Assembly (NCBI GenBank): GCA_028829895.1
Contig: CM054179.1
Location: forward strand, 68,030,891 to 68,094,890
DNA: 64,000 nt
Direction of reading: 5' to 3'
Source: Sinotaia quadrata
Lineage: Eukaryota > Mollusca > Gastropoda > Architaenioglossa > Viviparidae
Shown: piece by piece, positions 1-11,000 of the stretch
Numbering within the stretch: position 1 is the stretch's first letter
How the letters are laid out: the number at the start of each line of letters is the position of its first letter
Notes under the pieces: model-generated
Database searches by the model: none
What the model was told of the DNA's origin: nothing
Seen by the model: only the letters and a program-made list of their open reading frames with translations
Translations under genes and position numbers: made by a program

Positions 1-3000
1 CTGCCATATTGATGCTCATTACATGGCATGAGTATTTTGGCCTGTGTCTTTGATAAGTGTTGAAAATGGATTAAAACCTGCCATTTTGAGATCTAAACCA
101 GTTTGTACATCTACTGATTGAATTTAATGTTCCATTATTTCTCCAACAAAATTCTAAATCTACAAGCAAACAAAAAAATAAGTAAATAAACTAATACATA
201 TGTCATTGTAATTTATTCAATTACAGCAGACATTAGTCAATATTGCTTTTTCACTAAAACTTTTTGTGTGCCATTGATAATGATGGAAAAATGTGGAGAT
301 TTATGAGTATGATAGGAAGTTTTTTCTTTCTTTTTTGTTAATTTCCAGATGTTCATTTATGCCAAAAGCAATGCAGTCACCAGTGAAGTTGGGCTTTTTC
401 CCATTAAGATTTACACGTTAACATAGTTTACTCAGTTACAAACAATTTGGAGCCAAAACCTCCAGGTAATTTTAAGAAGGAATATGAAAAGATAATCTTA
501 TGCCAGTGCACCACATAGTACAAGCCTAAAAACTCCAGCCATGAGCAAATGTTGTTCCACACAGCAAAGGCGAAGTGCGTTTCCATTTGCCTCAGCGTTT
601 TACCATCAAGGGAAGTACCTAACCATTTCTCTCATGTTACCTGTCTGTTACCTGTGGCCTTGCTAAGGTAGATGCTAGGCAAAACTTGCTGCTGGTGCCC
701 TTTAAGATTGGGCCTGTGTGTCTCGGTCCTGGGCTTCTCTGCCTGCAGAAGCGGCAGTCTTTCCGCCCATTTCTTTTGTTGCCACTCTGCCAGCTTCATG
801 TCGGTCAAACTCTTCCTCGTTAGCCCTGAGTTTAGCCTCAAAGAACAGTCTGAATGATGCTTCCAGAGTTTCTGCATTGTACATGACCAAATTATGACAT
901 TGTCTTCTTTACAATTATTCCCTAGTACTTCAGACTTTTCCTGTGGGATCACATGGACACCAAACTTTTGTAAAGACTTCCTAACTTATCCTCCCGCCCA
1001 TTCTCTATTAATATATTCTCGCAAAAATCACGTGTGCAAGACAACAAATTAAAACACATCTACATTTATTAAAGATCTGTTCTTAAACTGTAAAACTTAG
1101 TACACAGAGCTAATTTTATTAGGTAGTCTCACACATGCCTTTTTTACAGGTTACAAAAATGCAGAAATGCTAAAAAATGTGAGCTCTTAAATTATTGGTA
1201 ACACACTTTAGATTTATTAAAAAATATTTCTTATATTACAATGGATTACAATGAATCCATGTATATCATGCATTCTTTGTAAATTATATCTTTAAAAAAG
1301 ATACATTAAGATGAAGTTCTAAATTAACTTTTGCTATTAAGAGCTGGATAACTGAATTAATGTTTGAGATAGAAATGATTTGATGATAATTAAAATGTTT
1401 AATTTTAATTAAACAAACTAAAGTTTGATGCCAATCTGGTTTTAGAAACTTAGAAAAGATATTTTATAGTAAAAGCTATACTATTACAGGTGTCATAGAA
1501 TACTTTTTCAATTATTCAAATCATCCACAACATAGTATAGGGATACATATCTGGGGCATACAAGTATGCAGAAATGGTCAGGAAAACCTTATAGTGAAGT
1601 AGTAGATCACATCTGCCCATATTAAAGAGTAGTTCCCCCTTATGCTGTACCTTGTCTTGGTTGGGTATGACAGATGCAATGCTTACTTGAAACAATTTGC
1701 TGAATTTCTGCAGAGTGTAGTCTCTATCTACACTTATTCATTTACTTCCAAGATGGTATGACATATATTCCTTTTGCTTGAATGAGCTGTACATGCTCAA
1801 GCGTATTTTGATTCATGTACAACTGCGCACTGATTGTCCAATACATATACTGCAAATGTTGATCAATTCATGTTAGAAAAAAAAAAACTGACTCAAATTT
1901 TAGGACCTCACAAAGCAGTCTCAGCAAGCTTAATGCAAAGCATAACCATGTGATTACCATCAGTATAGGCACAGAATGCTGTGGTGGAAACAAGAGAAAG
2001 AATGATGAGTTTGGTCACAATTTAGTGTATATTCTTTTCCATGAGTCAGGTGAGCAAGAGAGCAGATTTTATTCATCTGGATGAGTCATAAACAAGTGGG
2101 GTGGTTCTAGCACACCCCACACACCAAGTTGCTGAACACGACTGTGCAAAAGGGAGTCTCAAAGTATACTTAAGTGGACTGTTTTCCATATCAGACATCA
2201 AATTCCTACATGTTAAATACTTCCTACCAGTACACCAGAGAACTTAATGACAGCAAGACAAATAGATGCTAGCTTTTCACTCTTTTCTGTTTCTTACTAC
2301 ATGGTCCAATCTTAAAGATTGAAAGAAATTCTGCAAAGGGTTTCAGTGAACCTTCTGGGTACTGAAACACCCAGTCTGGTGAAAGTGGATAATGACATAT
2401 CCGCTCTCCTAGATTACCATCAGGACCTGCAATTATGGATGCAAAAATGTGGGCAGTCACAACCTGACAACTCCCAAACTGCTCTCCTACCTGTACAATT
2501 CCACTGTAGATTCAGCATCAGGTATAACCGATTAGATACTCTGGAGATTTTTGACAAACAAAATCTATATCATTATTTGCAATGCTCTTTCTGAGATGAT
2601 CATTCCTATCCATGAGAGTTAAGATTAGTTCAAGAAGACCACTGTTTGTGCAATGCCAACTATCTTGTGCACAATAACCAAGATCATATTATTATTATCA
2701 TAACAAGCAGGCTTTTTCTTTTAGCTATAGTATTTTTTAATATGATTAATAATGGATGATAGGCCAGACAGGTTTGCTATACCCTTTATCTGAACTTCTT
2801 TTCTATGGATAAAAATGTCATTACTTGAATCTGCAAACTGAATACAATCTGGAAGTTAATGCAGGGCTTGCATGGGAACCACTTCTCTCTTCAAACAGAG
2901 CCTCAGGGTATGATGAACACAGACTTAATCCTTTCAAGTTAGTTATAACTTGGCGGGTGATCTCAGTGTTATGATGAAGGACCAAGAGAGTCCTGCACCC

Positions 3001-3440
3001 ATCTACCTCCCTTTTCATTAAAAAAAAATAAAGGAAAAACACTCAGGCAGAGATCAATGCCTGGGTCAGAAAGGGTGGATGGCAAACAGGTTGATTCAGG
3101 AAAAGGAATGGCCAGCCCTGAAATAGATGATTTTGTTGACTACTTCATGTCTCAAGATCCATGTGATTTAGGATGCTTTTGCGGGAGCTGCAACAGCAGA
3201 CTGGTGGGTCCTTGAAAACAGACTGGCGGGGTCTAGAGAAAATTTGATCAGATATATATCATTTTCATATACACCACTTTCTTATGCACCCACCCACATG
3301 CCTTCACATCAGTTAAAGGCAGAAGCACTGACAAAAGAGAATATGTCATATGCCACATACTTTTGCCTTAAACCTAGGTATCAAGATATTCATTTTCATA
3401 TCTTTAACAGACTAATTATCATAAAACCTCTATCATATCT
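1..3440. other. AT-rich flank or intron without recognised gene
   Basis: No exon of the ATPase C-terminus (expected motifs E-N-T-V-V-F, F-Q-Y, S-K-G-x-P-F-R) was found on the minus strand. Two islands with less A+T and short overlapping open frames on both strands occur at 632-952 and 2269-2594; neither gives a recognisable protein. The rest looks like unconstrained intronic or intergenic DNA. Confidence 0.5.
632..952 (-). pseudogene. unrecognised coding-like fragment
   Basis: On the minus strand two overlapping frames stay open (106 codons at 632-952 and 62 codons at 702-890). The second is charged, contains NEEEFDRHEAGR, and resembles a fragment of a real protein with a frame change. The base composition is less AT-rich than the neighbourhood. 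The family is not recognised; a decayed mobile-element or processed gene fragment is possible. Confidence 0.2.
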
Positions 3441-3444
3441 TTGT

Positions 3445-4558
3445 AGATTTTAATAAGTAATTTGACAGGGTGTGGCATGCAACCCTTTGGTCCACCATGA
3501 AGCTATACAACATCAATGTCAACCTGATCAAAGTCATAGAAAGCCTTTACAGCAAGGCCACCAGCGCAGTCTGCTTCAATGGCCAAATAGGAGATTGTTT
3601 CAGGACAAAAGTGGGAGTCAGAAAAGGCTGCTTGCTTTCACCTACTCTCTTCAACATCTTCCTTGAAAGAATCATGACAGATGCTCTGGAAGACCATGAA
3701 GGAACTGTCAGTATTGGAAGCAGAACAATAACAAACTTATGCTTCGCTGATGACATTGATGACCTTGCAGGAATTGAGGAGGAGCTAGCTCATTTGGTGG
3801 AATAACTGGACGGGACAGCTACTGCTTTTGGTATGGAAATCAGTGCAGAGAAGACCAAAGTGATGACCAACAACACCAGTGGCATCAGCACTGACATCAT
3901 GATTGGTGATCAGAAACTTGAAACAGTTAATAAATTCAAGTACTTAGGAGCCATTGTGACAGACAAGGACTCATAACTAGAAATAATGTCCAGAATTGCA
4001 CTGACAATAACAGCAATGGCAAGGCTGAAGACAGTTTTGGAAAGACAGAAACACCTCAGTCAGCTCAAAGATCAGACTGATGCAATCTTTGGTTGTATCT
4101 GTGTTTTTATATGCAAATGAGTCATGGACCCTCACAGCAGATTTCAGAAAGAGGATACAAGCTACTGAAATGAGATGCTTTCGAAGGTTGCTTGGCATTT
4201 CGTATAGAGATCAAGTCACAAATGACAAAGTGAGAAACAGAATTAGACAAGTCATTGGGCCCTATGAAGAGCTATTGGCAATTGTGAAAAAAATGCAAAA
4301 TGAAATGGTATGAGCATATCACACGATCAACAGGACTTGCTAAGACAATCATGCAAGGTACTGTGCAAGGAGGCGAAGGATAGGAAGACAGGAAAAGATG
4401 GGAGGATAACATCTCAGAGTGGACAGGACTGAAGTTGAGCGATACAGTAAGATTATCAGAAAAGGAATGGAGGAAGCTGGTTGTCAGGTCATCAGTGGTG
4501 CCTCAACGGTTGGCAAGACTAAGGGATAGATCCGATAGATAGACAGATAGATAGATAT
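3445..4558 (+). mobile_element. decayed 3' end of a non-LTR (LINE) retrotransposon
   Basis: Plus-strand frames encode the C-terminal part of a reverse transcriptase. At 3470-3805 there are GVRKGCLLSPTLFN, an R-Q-G-C-x-L-S-P-type motif, and CFADDIDDLA, the catalytic F-A-D-D box. They are followed by AEKTKVMTNN, FKYLGAIV, and at 4080-4313 SWTLTADFRKRIQA and RRLLGISY. The frame is broken by a stop near 3803, a stop at 3974 and a shift before 4080. The copy ends in RDR followed by a GATA-rich tail (4525-4558), typical of 3' microsatellite tails of RTE-like elements. It is 5' truncated and inactive; clade assignment is tentative. Confidence 0.85.
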
Positions 4559-4814
4559 CACTGAAAAAACAAGCTAGTTTGTATTCTTGAGAAATCTGTT
4601 TCATTGATGCAAGTTATAGACACTCTGATGATATTATGCGAACCACTTGAATTCGTGGACAATTACCAGGATGAATTAATTTAGATGCAATAAAATAGGG
4701 AGATTCCATCCTTTGATTTCAGCCACATGCTGGTTTTGTGTGCAAAGTCTAGGTTTACAAAAAACTGCAAAAGGTTGGATCTCAGGCTAGCTTAGGTATA
4801 TACTAATATATATT

Positions 4815-5000
4815 CAACCAGAAAAGCTTTGACAGTCAACAAAACAGTCTCTATAACTAGTGCTCACATTCGCGTATTTAACCAAGAAAGCTTTGTGACA
4901 GTCAACAAAACAGTCTCATTAACAAGTGCTCACACGCACACTTAACCAAGAAAGCTTTGTGACACTTCAATATGGTCTCCTTGACAAGTGTTCATATTCA
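4815..5000. repeat. about 62-bp tandem repeat, 3 units
   Basis: Three diverged units built around AACCAAGAAAGCTTTGTGAC and CAACAAAACAGTCTC. Confidence 0.75.
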
Positions 5001-5030
5001 GAGAATGGTAGAAACCATGGAAGACCCAGC

Positions 5031-5145
5031 AGTACAAGACCTTGTTAACAGCCCAACTGCTAATGACTCTGTAAGACCTGCTAACAGCCCCACCGCTAGT
5101 GACTCTACAAGACCCATTAAGTGCCCAACAGCTAGTGACTTTTTT
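5031..5145. repeat. about 39-bp tandem repeat, 3 units
   Basis: Three units of the form CAGCCCAACTGCTAGTGACT plus TAAGACCTG-like sequence. Confidence 0.7.
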
Positions 5146-5584
5146 GTAATCCTAAGTCAGACCAGAAATGGCTAGTCTGCATCTGAGACAGATCCAATTC
5201 TTCCTAATGTTCCAGTGGAATGAAGAAATCTATTCAAGAGTTAGGAGACTATAATTATGAACAGAGTCCTTTGGGACAACTTTACAAAGGAAACTTACAC
5301 CAATGAGAACTCAGACCTTTAAAGACTTCAATGGAAATATCAAATGGAACTTATTGGACCTCTCCCTCCAAGTCAAAGTCAAATTTTTTTGCAGTGAGTG
5401 AAGAGGAATGGAGTCATAGAAGTCAGACACATTTCTGGGTAACTGAATACAATAGCAGAATCTTTTTCAGCCAAGACAGACTCTTTCCATTTAAGTGAAT
5501 GCTTCACTCTTCAGTCTTTCCAGACTATTTTTTTCTGTTGGGAAAGACTGCTATAGACCTGTTTAACTGAACTTTGTTTGAGCA

Positions 5585-6245
5585 GACTTCCACATTTTGC
5601 TGGCCATTTATTTCTGAACATACTATCAGGCACCTGTTTGGCTGGCTTTAATGGGACAGACTGCCATGTACAGACTTGTGTTAGTGGCCTTTGTTGGGAC
5701 AGAATCCACAGACCTGTGTTACTGGCCTTTGTTGGGACAGAATGCCACAAACCTCTTTAACTGGCCTCTGTTGAGACAGACTGCCACAAATTGTTTAATT
5801 GATCTTGTTGGGACAGATTGTACTACTGGCCTTTGTTGGGACAGAAGGCCGAAAACCTACTTAAATGGTCTTTGTTTGGACAAACTGCCACAAATCTGTT
5901 TCAATGGCCTTTGTTGGGACACTGCCACAAACCTGTTTCAATGGCCTTTGTTGGGACACACTGCCACATATTTGGAACAGACAAGCTTCATTTGCCTTTG
6001 TTAGGACAGTGCCACAGGCATGCTTCATTTGCCTTTGTTGGGATGGATTTTGCCAAAGTCATACTTTATTTGCTATTGTTAGGACTGATTGCCACAGACA
6101 GGCTTCATTGGCTGTTGTTAGGACACATTTACCATAGACATACTTCATTTACCATAGACATGCTTCATATGCTTCTAGTGTCTTTGGTGGGAGAGATTGC
6201 CATAGACATGTTTTATGTGCCTTTGGTGGGACATACCACTGACAG
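5585..6245. repeat. about 38-bp minisatellite, roughly 16 units
   Basis: Degenerate units around GGCCTTTGTTGGGACAGA plus CTGCCACAAACCTGTTTA. Repeat periodicity keeps several frames open (for example 5818-6318), which I regard as incidental. Confidence 0.9.
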
Positions 6246-6616
6246 ATGGAACATTCAGCTGCCAGCATTCATTACATCATCCCCAGAAAAGAACTCATTA
6301 CAATCAATGCTTTCCTGATCAAATATTTCCCTTTTTTTCCTGGCCATATGATGCAGCCAGTAGGCTCCTGGCAGACAGACAAGGGGAGAATAAATTCAAG
6401 ACTGTGAGGAAACTACATTCAGATTACATTTCCTGTGCTCTAATATGTCAAAGGAATACTGGTTCTACTGGTCATAGTAAGATTAGTGATCGTAATAAGT
6501 GATTCATTTTTTTTTTTAGGTAAAACATTATTTCCCTGTAATATTAAATTGTGACTGTCTCTCCTTGGCTTGTTTCTCATAAATTCTCTCTGATCTAAAA
6601 ATTAAAATCTTTGAAA

Positions 6617-6766
6617 CATAGATGTTTCCTCTAATATTTTTCCTGTGTGTGCGGAACTTGCGGTTGTTTGAGCATGCTACCAAATTTTGTGTGCGGAGTT
6701 TTGAAATTGCTGTGCAGCATTTTCTAATAAGCTGCATGGCCGCACACCTTAGAGGGAACACTGCAT
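6617..6766. mobile_element. small hAT-like MITE
   Basis: Inverted termini: GATGTTTCCTCTAA near 6621 and TTAGAGGGAACACTG ending at 6763, with GTGTGCGG and GCCGCACAC arms inside. The terminal CAGTGTTCCCTCTAA type is typical of hAT non-autonomous elements. Target duplications are eroded. Confidence 0.5.
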
Positions 6767-7864
6767 GTAGGCTAAACAAATCTGAGGTTTTCTGGTTTAT
6801 TTTCTCCTATGTTCAGTATATGTAGAGTCAAAGCAAATGTTTCTAGTTTAAACAGATAATCAGTGTCATTTGTACAAATATATCCATATATACCTGTACC
6901 CAGTCAAAGATCATACAGGTAGTCTACTTTTGCAGTTTAGCCTTGTAAAGCGATGTGAACCTAGAACCCTTTTGTCTAGTTTAGCCTTGTAGAGCAATGT
7001 GATCTTAATGACATTATGTGCATAGCAAAGTTGAAGATTCTCCCATCTTTTCTAATTGTTTTCTTTTTAGGACTAGTCAGTCACATTTTGTTTCTGAGTT
7101 CACTGATAAGTAATGTTTTGTAACTTTCAATTTCTTTGGCTTGCATGTACTTGTGCATTATTAATTTAGTTCATAAATAAAATACCTCCCCACATTTCCT
7201 ATAATGCCTTGCTGTTGACATGAATGCCTTAAGGAAAGAGATATATTTTAATACTTACCAAATGTACACACCATAATGAAATGAAGAGAAAATAGGAGGA
7301 AGGAGGAAATCTGTACACATGAGAATTATACACATTTCCCTACCACTATTTTTAGGTTTTGCATATCAGGTACTACTGGATAAGGGGGATTTACTCTATC
7401 ACAAGAGTGGATAACTAAGCAACCCATGATCTACTTTATTCCAATGATGACATGCAGTTCTAGGAAGATTTTTTGCCCTAGATATATATCCCAATACGTT
7501 TTTATTTTTTAAATGGGACAATTTTTCTTTAAAAAAAAATAATAAATAGGGGCACTTTTCATATTAAACAAGTTTAAAGCATTTCTGCTAACTATCTATA
7601 AACAATATCTTTACATATTTTATGAACAATCAGTTATTCTTTCTCAGCATATATATATATTTTTGTGGTTCATTTATAATTTTATATTATCTATTATCTT
7701 CAGTGTAAGAAACAGGAAAAAATATTTGGACAAGTGTGTGGGGCTATCTAATATTATTAGTCCTGTTTAGAGTGAAATTCTGGTATTAGTTAGCTCCTAT
7801 CTCTGGTGTCCATGGATACAATTAAACAGCTTTAACCAGCATGCTGTGTAAGTGGAAGACTTAC
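6767..7864. other. AT-rich intron 27 or flank, nothing recognised
   Basis: Poly(A/T) runs and a short AT microsatellite near 7650; no exon or element recognised. Confidence 0.5.
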
Positions 7865-8015
7865 CATGGCTGGATGCGCACGTATTCAAGGGCCAGCACT
7901 TGAGGAATGATCATGATGACCATCTGCGTAAGGATGGACAGGATTGGCCCAGGGCTTACCAGACTGATAGGGGGACCTTGCTTGGAAAGCTCATTGTACG
8001 GCTCAGTTCTGCTGA
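7865..8015 (-). CDS. ATP13A2: ATP13A2-like exon 27 (TM7), last exon seen
   Basis: Codon 965 to two bases of codon 1015. Contains SRTEPYNEL then [18 protein letters not shown] and the rest of TM7, ending RIQPW, which corresponds to the family's a-Q-P-W at the TM7-TM8 loop. Donor TG|GTAAGT. The following exons (TM8-10) are not visible in the rest of the window. Confidence 0.96.
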
Positions 8016-11000
8016 CTGGATAAGACAAAAGTATTTTCTAATTTTTGTGTCCAGATGAGGAGGGATTGGCACAATAAATGTACGCAGCTTAAATAATCAT
8101 TGTTAATTCTTCCCTTGGCCTAAACGAGCATACTTTGGCCTTTCTTCAAGAAACTTTTTGAAACAGGTAGTCTTATTCAGCAGAAATGTAACAAGTGCAA
8201 CAAAATTAGGTTGAAATCACAAAGAAAACTGATTAAATAAGAAAAAAAGACAAAGTGTGTGCAACCACATGTGCATATTTATTTAATATATTATTATGGC
8301 TTTAATCTAATAAGCTAAATAATTTTTTCTTTTTTTTCCAGACTTTATAAGTTATTTAAACTGTACTATTTCAAGCTCTAGATCTAATAAGTTAACTAAA
8401 TTTTACTAATTAAAGCTTTAGATCTATTTAGTTAGCTAAATTTTGCAACCCACCCCCCAAAGAAAAAAAAAACTGACCTAAGTTTACACTCCTCAAACAT
8501 ACAAATCACTCTATTTAAATAAAAGACACATCCCCAGATGACCTACCGACAGCTCTATTTACAATTAAAGCTTGTAAAATATCTCACTGCTTTTTCTCTC
8601 AACACACATATGTACACACAAACATATGCTTGTAAATATCTCTTTGCACTCTCTCTCCATTTGGCTTTTATATCTCATTACATTCTCTCTTACACTATAG
8701 TTTGAAAATTATCTCACTGCCTGTTACATTATGGCTTGCATATCTCATTGTGTGTTACATTATAGCTTTCATATCTCACTGCTACTTACTGCTCTAACTC
8801 TTACACCTATACCCTGAATAATATCTATAATATAGATATTATAATATGGTTACAAAAGAAAAGAAGCTGTATGAGATCTGAGCTTCAATTTCATTAGTTT
8901 TGAAAGAGGTTTCCTTTCAGCTTATAATCTTCATAGCTTATATTAGCCAAAAGCATGTGATTACTTAATAATAATAATAATGGTACTTATAAGAGCACTT
9001 AGCAGTGAATCTTTAATACAAGACATTTGAAAAGCTGTCAACACTTTATAATATTAAAGATAATAAAACAAATGATAGAAAAATTAAAACACACACACAC
9101 ACACACCACGATGTGCAGTAGCACATAATAATAATAAAAAGCACATATAGCAAAATTTAATAAATATGCAAAATACAGAAATCAACAAGTAAAACACGAG
9201 ACAATTTATGGATGTAACAATAAAAACACTTAGAGATGTTAAAGATAATACAGAAATTAACAAGTAACACACATGACAATTTATGAATGTAATAATGAAA
9301 ACACTTAGAGATGTTAAAGAAAAATTAATAATACAAAGGTCACAAAAGTAATGACTAGTGTTGTATGTGAAACAAAACGTTTCTCTATCATACAACCCAA
9401 CAAACATACTTGATAAATATATGCACTCTTACTCTAGTTACTGTCATACAAGTTAGGGCCTAAGGGTCCCTAATAAAAATTACCTATTTATCCACCCCTA
9501 GACTGAAATGGTGCGATGCATAGTACCTTTCTTACTTGAGTACAATTAAAAGTGTATTGCATTGCCAGGGCTGTGCATATTGTCTGTTAAGGGGTTACAT
9601 ATATGGTAAAGGCATTTTCCCTAACCTTTGGTGAGAATAGATCCTTGTTCTTGTCATTCTTTAACAAGGTAGTGCTATGGCTGACAAACTATGGCTATGA
9701 CCATGATTTGAATATTGACTCCCAACTCAAATGTGTGGGTAGAAAAATGCCAGAAGATTTGATATCATAATATTCAATGGTAGCTCAGCAGCATAAAAGT
9801 GTGTCTGGTGTATTCTATGAAAAATGAGTCCACTATAAATAAGTGCTTGAACAATGTTCATGTGACAATACCAGACACTTGGTCATACCCTATGAAATAA
9901 AAGTATCTGCTAAAAAGATAATAAAAACAATACAATCAAACAAGCAGAGCAAACAAACAACCATGAAAACTTACGTGATGAAAAGACTTGTGATAATAAA
10001 AACAATATAATCAAACAAGCAGAGCAAACAAACAACCATGAAAACTTACATGTGATGAAAAGACTTGTGATAATAAAAACAATACAATCAAACAAGCAGA
10101 GCAAACAAACAACCATGAAAACTTACATGTGATGAAAAGACTTGTGATAATAAACACAATACAATCAAACAAGACGAGCAAACAAACAACCATGAAAACT
10201 TACATGTGATGAAAAGACTTGTGATAATAAAAACAATACAATCAAACAAGACGAGCAAACAAGCAACCATGAAAACTTACATGTGATGAAAAGACTTGTG
10301 ATAATATAAACAATACAATCAAACAAACAACCATGAAAACTTACATGTGATGAAAAGACTTGTGATAATAAAAACAATAATATCAAACAAACAACCAGGA
10401 AAACTTACATGTGATGAAAAGACTTGTGATAATAAAAACAATACAATCAAACAAACAACCATGAAAACTTACATGTGATGAAAAGACTTGTGATAATAAA
10501 AACAATACAATCAAACAAACAACCATGAAAACTTACATGTGATGAAAAGACTTGTGATAATAAACACAATACAATCAAACAAGACGAGCAAACAAACAAC
10601 CATGAAAACTTACATGTGATGAAAAGACTTGTGATAATAAAAACAATACAATCAAACAAACAACCAGGAAAACTTACATGTGATGAAAAGACTTGTGATA
10701 ATAAAAACAATACAAACAAACAACCATGAAAACTTACATGTGATGAAAAGACTTGTGATAATAAAAACAACCATGAAAACTTACATGTGATGAAAAGACT
10801 TGTGATTATAAACAAATCTGAGTAAAGGAATTCTGGATCCGTTATACTTGCGCCAATCTACACAAAATACAATATTTTCTTTTTAAAAAGAAAAAGATTA
10901 AAAACAATTAACTGAATAAAAAAAATTAATTGACTCTTAATTCATTTCATGTTTCACGTTTATTTTCATCTGGGCTATTTCAACCAATTTGTTTTACAGT

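Noticed and set aside
2269..2594. Overlapping ORFs on both strands, one containing VFQYPEGSLKPF
   Set aside because: FQY superficially resembles the TM8 motif of P5B ATPases, but the flanking residues do not match and no splice sites fit.
5651..6318. Overlapping plus-strand ORFs with W-P-L-L-G-Q-like repeats
   Set aside because: Products of the about 38-bp minisatellite in several frames; no start context, splice sites or recognisable protein.
6622..6825. 67-codon plus ORF containing MAAHLRGNTA
   Set aside because: Lies inside the hAT-like MITE and its inverted ends; read-through of a non-coding repeat.
10011..10386. Repeated minus-strand ORFs in the exon 26 array
   Set aside because: They are periodic readings of the splice-site minisatellite, not separate genes.
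9910..10784. Array resembling a CRISPR repeat-spacer structure
   Set aside because: Animal nuclear context; units are contiguous near-identical duplicates of an exon border with no unique spacers or cas genes.
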